Shown here: in pieces, positions 23,806 through 26,432 of the stretch | How positions within the stretch are numbered: position 1 is the first letter of the stretch | Layout of the letters: each line of letters opens with the position of its first letter | Origin: a virus | DNA: 26,432 nt | Reading direction: 5' to 3' (one strand) | Virus record (IMG/VR): IMGVR_UViG_3300029267_004853 | Span: 1 to 26,432 of that record | Program-made: the position numbers and the translations under genes | The notes under the pieces: generated by a model | What the model was told of the DNA's origin: nothing | Databases searched by the model: none | The model's input: only the letters and a program-made list of their open reading frames with translations

Positions 23806-24492
23806 TTAGTCTCCTGTCTCGATCGACCGGGAGCCTCGGCGGGGCTCGATATCCTCAGGGCGCGAACTGTCCTCTACACCCAACATCTTCCTCATTTCGT
23901 GGACAATGCGCACCTGAAGGTGACTCACCTTCAGACTGTCCTCTGCCCAACTCTGCAGGACCCAATCGCGGACCCCGTCTAGTCCTCCTGGAGGATCGAG
24001 TTCCTTCGCGAGGTTGTAGACGCTGGGGCGAAGAAGAATGGGGATGAGCTCAAGGACAAGCCCCACGAATTCCGGGCTGAAGTAGAGCTGGTGCTCCTCG
24101 AAGAAAGCATTCAACTCCGTTGCCGCACGCAGCTCGGGCACATCTCCACCGGTGTGGCGCCACAGCGTCATCGCTAGGCCCGTCTCGCTTATGGCAGCGT
24201 GCAGAAGTCTGTCGAGCTTCCCAATCACCATTGCGCGTGTCTCATGTAGCGATGCCTCCCGGATTGTTTTCTGACTTGACCGGACCCGGAGCTCTTCCCG
24301 AAACTCCTCTAGCTCCTTCGCGAAGTTCGTCTTCACAGACTCCACCGTCTTGGTAATGTCGCCAATGTCCTCCTTGGTGGCGAGGTTCTTCCCCTTCTCC
24401 TCTGCATACGACCTGAACTGGCGGTAGACCAGTCCGATCACGAGCAGCCCAAGAAGAATGATCCCCTGCCCGATCAGAATCCACGTATCCAT
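23806..24492 (-). CDS. Single-pass membrane protein with coiled coil, unknown function
   Basis: 228 residues from ATG 24492, with GAGGT just upstream and eight bases after the previous stop. The N-terminus 'WILIGQGIILLGLLVIGLVY' is one membrane helix (about residues 4-23). A charged coiled coil follows: 'EKGKNLATKEDIGDITKTVE' and 'KTNFAKELEEFREELRV'. The motif 'KGKNLATKEDI' recurs in unnamed proteins of many bacteria. The C-terminal half is a helical soluble domain facing, most likely, the cytoplasm. No function is known to me. The close spacing suggests that it works with the 270-residue protein encoded just upstream. Confidence 0.75.
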   Translation of the reverse strand: MDTWILIGQGIILLGLLVIGLVYRQFRSYAEEKGKNLATKEDIGDITKTVESVKTNFAKELEEFREELRVRSSQKTIREASLHETRAMVIGKLDRLLHAAISETGLAMTLWRHTGGDVPELRAATELNAFFEEHQLYFSPEFVGLVLELIPILLRPSVYNLAKELDPPGGLDGVRDWVLQSWAEDSLKVSHLQVRIVHEMRKMLGVEDSSRPEDIEPRRGSRSIETGD

Positions 24493-24500
24493 TGCCTACC

Positions 24501-25313
24501 TCACTCGCGCGCGCCTGCCGACGCGGGTGCCCGCATCGCGGGTCCAGACCGAGGCGTTTCCGGCAACCCGAACTTCGATTGGAGATAGCGCTTCGTTCCG
24601 TCCAGGGTCTTCGGATCCATCTTCCCGACTGCAGACGCGAGCATTCTCACAAGCGGCTCGGCGTCGGCCTGTAGAGCATTCAGTTCTCTCTTCTTATCCT
24701 TGATGTTTGCACTCCTGCTCTCGGTCCCCACAACGAAGTAGTGGCCCTCAACGTCATTCCACGGGAACTCACGATTCACGCCAAAGATGCCAGCGTCTGG
24801 CTGCACCGGCGTGAGGCCCTTGGATTCCTCCAGAGTCCGGAAAAATGCTCTCTCCGCGCGGTCAGCGAGCCGAGCGAGTAGCGGGTCGGGCAGACTTGTG
24901 AAGAGACTCAGCACTGCCGAGCTCCTGAGATTGGCGATCACACCCGCTCTGAAGATGAGGTGCACTACATGCCGAGGGATAACCACTGCCCAATGGGGAT
25001 AGAGCTTCTGGCGGAGTTCGCCGGGGGCACTCCTTCGCAGTTTGTTGGCGCACCACATGATGCAATCTGGTAGTCGGCCCAACTCATCCTCAAGAGCCGG
25101 CCTGAATGCGCTGCTTGCGACAGCCTTTGCCACGTCTTTGAAGACACTGGCTCTCGCGCGCGCCTCTCCACGGAATTGAGGGACCTTCATGCCCTTCATC
25201 CGTTCGGCCAATACATCGACGCCCTTGCCCAGGAACCATTCATCCAGGTCGCCCTTCTCAAGCACTTGACCTGCAATCTTCAGACCCGTGCCGACCCACT
25301 TCATCGTCCCCAT
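24501..25313 (-). CDS. Protein of unknown function, co-transcribed with a membrane protein
   Basis: 270 residues from ATG 25313, preceded by GGGAGGGG eight bases upstream; a TTG seven codons earlier lacks such a site. No recognised domain. The N-terminal part is Gly/Lys-rich ('MGTMKWVGTGLKIAGQVLEK'). The middle is helical with 'LPDCIMWCANKLRRSAPGEL'. A later segment 'VEGHYFVVGTESRSANIKDK' may be a small beta unit. It lies immediately downstream of the TCATGACGCT repeat array, so it is the gene most likely to be controlled by it. Confidence 0.72.
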   Translation of the reverse strand: MGTMKWVGTGLKIAGQVLEKGDLDEWFLGKGVDVLAERMKGMKVPQFRGEARARASVFKDVAKAVASSAFRPALEDELGRLPDCIMWCANKLRRSAPGELRQKLYPHWAVVIPRHVVHLIFRAGVIANLRSSAVLSLFTSLPDPLLARLADRAERAFFRTLEESKGLTPVQPDAGIFGVNREFPWNDVEGHYFVVGTESRSANIKDKKRELNALQADAEPLVRMLASAVGKMDPKTLDGTKRYLQSKFGLPETPRSGPAMRAPASAGARE

Positions 25314-25603
25314 GGCTTCGTCCCCTCCCGCCAACGCTCGGAATCATGACGCTCTTGACAAATCGGCGCCCAGAAATCATGACGCTTACGCCCAAAAGCG
25401 TCATGGATATGCACCCTCAACCGCCTCTCTCAGCAGAAGCGTCATGATTTTCGCCGTTGTTTTCATGACGCTTTTCACGCGCCCTTCTCGGGGTGCGGCG
25501 ACTCGCCTCTTCGCGCCTGGGTGCGTGCCAGGTGCTGAAGCCGAGCCAGCAGAGCCTGATGGAGCTGCTCGGTCACTGCAGATCGGCTTTGCTGGCAGCA
25601 TCA
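25314..25603. repeat. Intergenic region with five TCATGACGCT repeats (25344-25472)
   Basis: Copies lie at 25344-25353 (+), 25377-25386 (+), 25397-25406 (inverted, one mismatch), 25438-25447 (inverted) and 25463-25472 (+). Copies 2 and 3 can form a 10-bp stem with an 8-base loop; copies 4 and 5 form an 11-bp inverted repeat with a 15-base spacer. Most centre-to-centre distances (33, 20, 41, 25) are near multiples of a helical turn. This suggests a multi-site operator upstream of the gene starting at 25313. A 68-codon minus-strand frame (25401-25607, GTG start overlapping the previous stop, GGGAGG upstream) crosses the array; I doubt that it is a gene. Confidence 0.75.
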
Positions 25604-26260
25604 TCACGGAGCCTCCCAGACAACATGCTTCTCCCGGTCAAACATCACAATGGACGCTGTCGATCGTTTTGTAGTCGTTCCGGTGCTCGGGGTGACCAGC
25701 TCAGTCCCGCCAACTGCAATTGAATAACCCTGCGAGCCTTCTAAACACAACTGCGTTCGGCCAGCGTAGTCGCTGCCTAGGGTTGTATGCGAGTTGACCA
25801 TCCCATCTGTCTGCAGCTCCAAGGACGTCATGATCGACGATGCCCACAGCTCCACTCTCCCTTTGCAGCTGTCACCGCGCACCTCGTCATCCGAGCGAAG
25901 TGTTAAAGCCGACCGGGCTGATTGGGCCGAGAGACTCGCCCACACTCCGCCGTGGTCGTCGCGAAAGAACAGACCCACACCCACCTCATATGCACGGAGG
26001 ATAACCCGCTCATTCCCCTTGTGGTCGTGCAGCACAAGCGACGCGGCTCCATCTGCCACGCCGTCGAGGACCGCCCGTGTCGTCCCCGCTTCGTCCACAA
26101 TCACGAGGCGGCGAGCCCGAAGCTCGTCCCACACTTTCTCCCCGGGAGATTGCCCCATTAAGGCTAGGCAGCTCACGGCAGCCAGGACCAGGATTCCCCC
26201 GCGCTTCAGGGTTCGGTTCTGCCCCTCCAACTTCTCCAGCCGCCTCTCAAGCGTGTCCAT
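25604..26260 (-). CDS. Membrane-anchored beta-rich protein, unknown function
   Basis: 218 residues from ATG 26260, preceded by GGGAGGGG; an upstream in-frame extension lacks a ribosome site. The N-terminus 'MDTLERRLEKLEGQNRTLKR' is a short coiled coil, followed by a membrane helix 'GGILVLAAVSCLALMG'. Beyond it are short repeats of the kind 'RLVIVDEAGTTRAVLDG' and 'ASLVLHDHKGNERVILRA', likely a beta-solenoid or beta-sandwich. Similar unnamed proteins with 'LVLVDxxGxxRAxL' repeats occur in varied bacteria and phages. It probably sits in the membrane with the C-terminal part exposed. Function unknown. Confidence 0.72.
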   Translation of the reverse strand: MDTLERRLEKLEGQNRTLKRGGILVLAAVSCLALMGQSPGEKVWDELRARRLVIVDEAGTTRAVLDGVADGAASLVLHDHKGNERVILRAYEVGVGLFFRDDHGGVWASLSAQSARSALTLRSDDEVRGDSCKGRVELWASSIMTSLELQTDGMVNSHTTLGSDYAGRTQLCLEGSQGYSIAVGGTELVTPSTGTTTKRSTASIVMFDREKHVVWEAP

Positions 26261-26432
26261 TCCGTTCCCCTCCCGGTATGTGTGTGCGGTCCGGCTCATG
26301 CGTTGGGAAGTCCATGGCGTCGTGGCTAGGTCGCTATCGTCAACAGGCTTCCCCCGGAGGATCCCAGAATCCAAACTATTGCGTCAACCATACAAGCGCG
26401 CCTGCTCGGGTCGTCTTTGTCGCTGAACAGCC

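Noticed and set aside
25344-25472. CRISPR array
   Set aside because: The repeats are only 10 bp, irregularly spaced and in both orientations, and no cas gene is present.
25401-25607. 68-codon minus-strand frame after the membrane-anchored protein, with a GTGA overlap and GGGAGG upstream
   Set aside because: Its second half is built from the repeat array, its composition is low-complexity, and the apparent ribosome site is part of the upstream coding sequence. It remains a weak possibility only.
26261-26432. End of another gene at the right edge (19-codon open frame ending in TAG at 26376), and TTGACG promoter-like boxes
   Set aside because: Too short to identify. The TTGACG boxes have no convincing -10 partner at normal spacing. 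I see nothing supportable in this stretch.
1-26432. tRNA genes, insertion sequences, attachment sites, integrase or lysis genes
   Set aside because: None could be recognised by eye on either strand. Short tRNA-like folds could escape this inspection.

Overview
The window is part of a GC-rich double-stranded DNA siphophage or prophage. Every gene I can support lies on the minus strand, so transcription runs from the right edge to the left edge. Genes are packed tightly, with many ATGA/GTGA/TAATG stop-start overlaps and strong GGAGG-type ribosome sites. The order follows the HK97/lambda plan: HNH nuclease, small terminase, large terminase, portal, prohead protease, major capsid protein, decoration and head-fibre-like proteins, connectors, tail tube, frameshifted chaperone, tape measure, minor tail proteins, NlpC/P60 peptidase, tail-tip protein J. 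The lambda-like tail tip and cell-wall peptidase suggest a Gram-negative host, but nothing identifies the species. No integrase, repressor or lysis gene is present, so the lifestyle cannot be decided.

Right part (about 22.6-26.4 kb): four genes of unknown function, two with a single N-terminal membrane helix, lie upstream of the packaging genes. A 290-bp gap among them holds five copies of the 10-mer TCATGACGCT in mixed orientation, probably a regulatory site. The HNH nuclease then opens the packaging module.

Packaging and head (about 12-22.5 kb): a 502-residue ApeA-like HEPN protein with an R-x4-H motif sits between the small and large terminase genes, where phages normally have nothing. 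ApeA proteins are anti-phage ribonucleases, so this looks like a defence cargo gene inside the packaging operon. The portal is fused to a Mu-F/SPP1-gp7-type domain. Two strong GC hairpins flank the gene just downstream of the major capsid gene. One head-operon gene encodes a protein with a signal peptide.

Tail (1-12 kb): five small connector or completion genes are followed by two tail-tube-like proteins and a G/GT chaperone pair with a canonical A AAA AAC slippery site. After these come a 906-residue tape measure, two minor tail proteins, a predicted lipoprotein or membrane-anchored protein, a small HExxH-containing protein, an NlpC/P60 peptidase, and a tail-tip gene that stays open to the left edge (at least 1035 codons).

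The most unusual points are the HEPN gene between the terminase genes, the repeat array, the exported proteins encoded in the virion operon, and the group of unknown genes at the right end.
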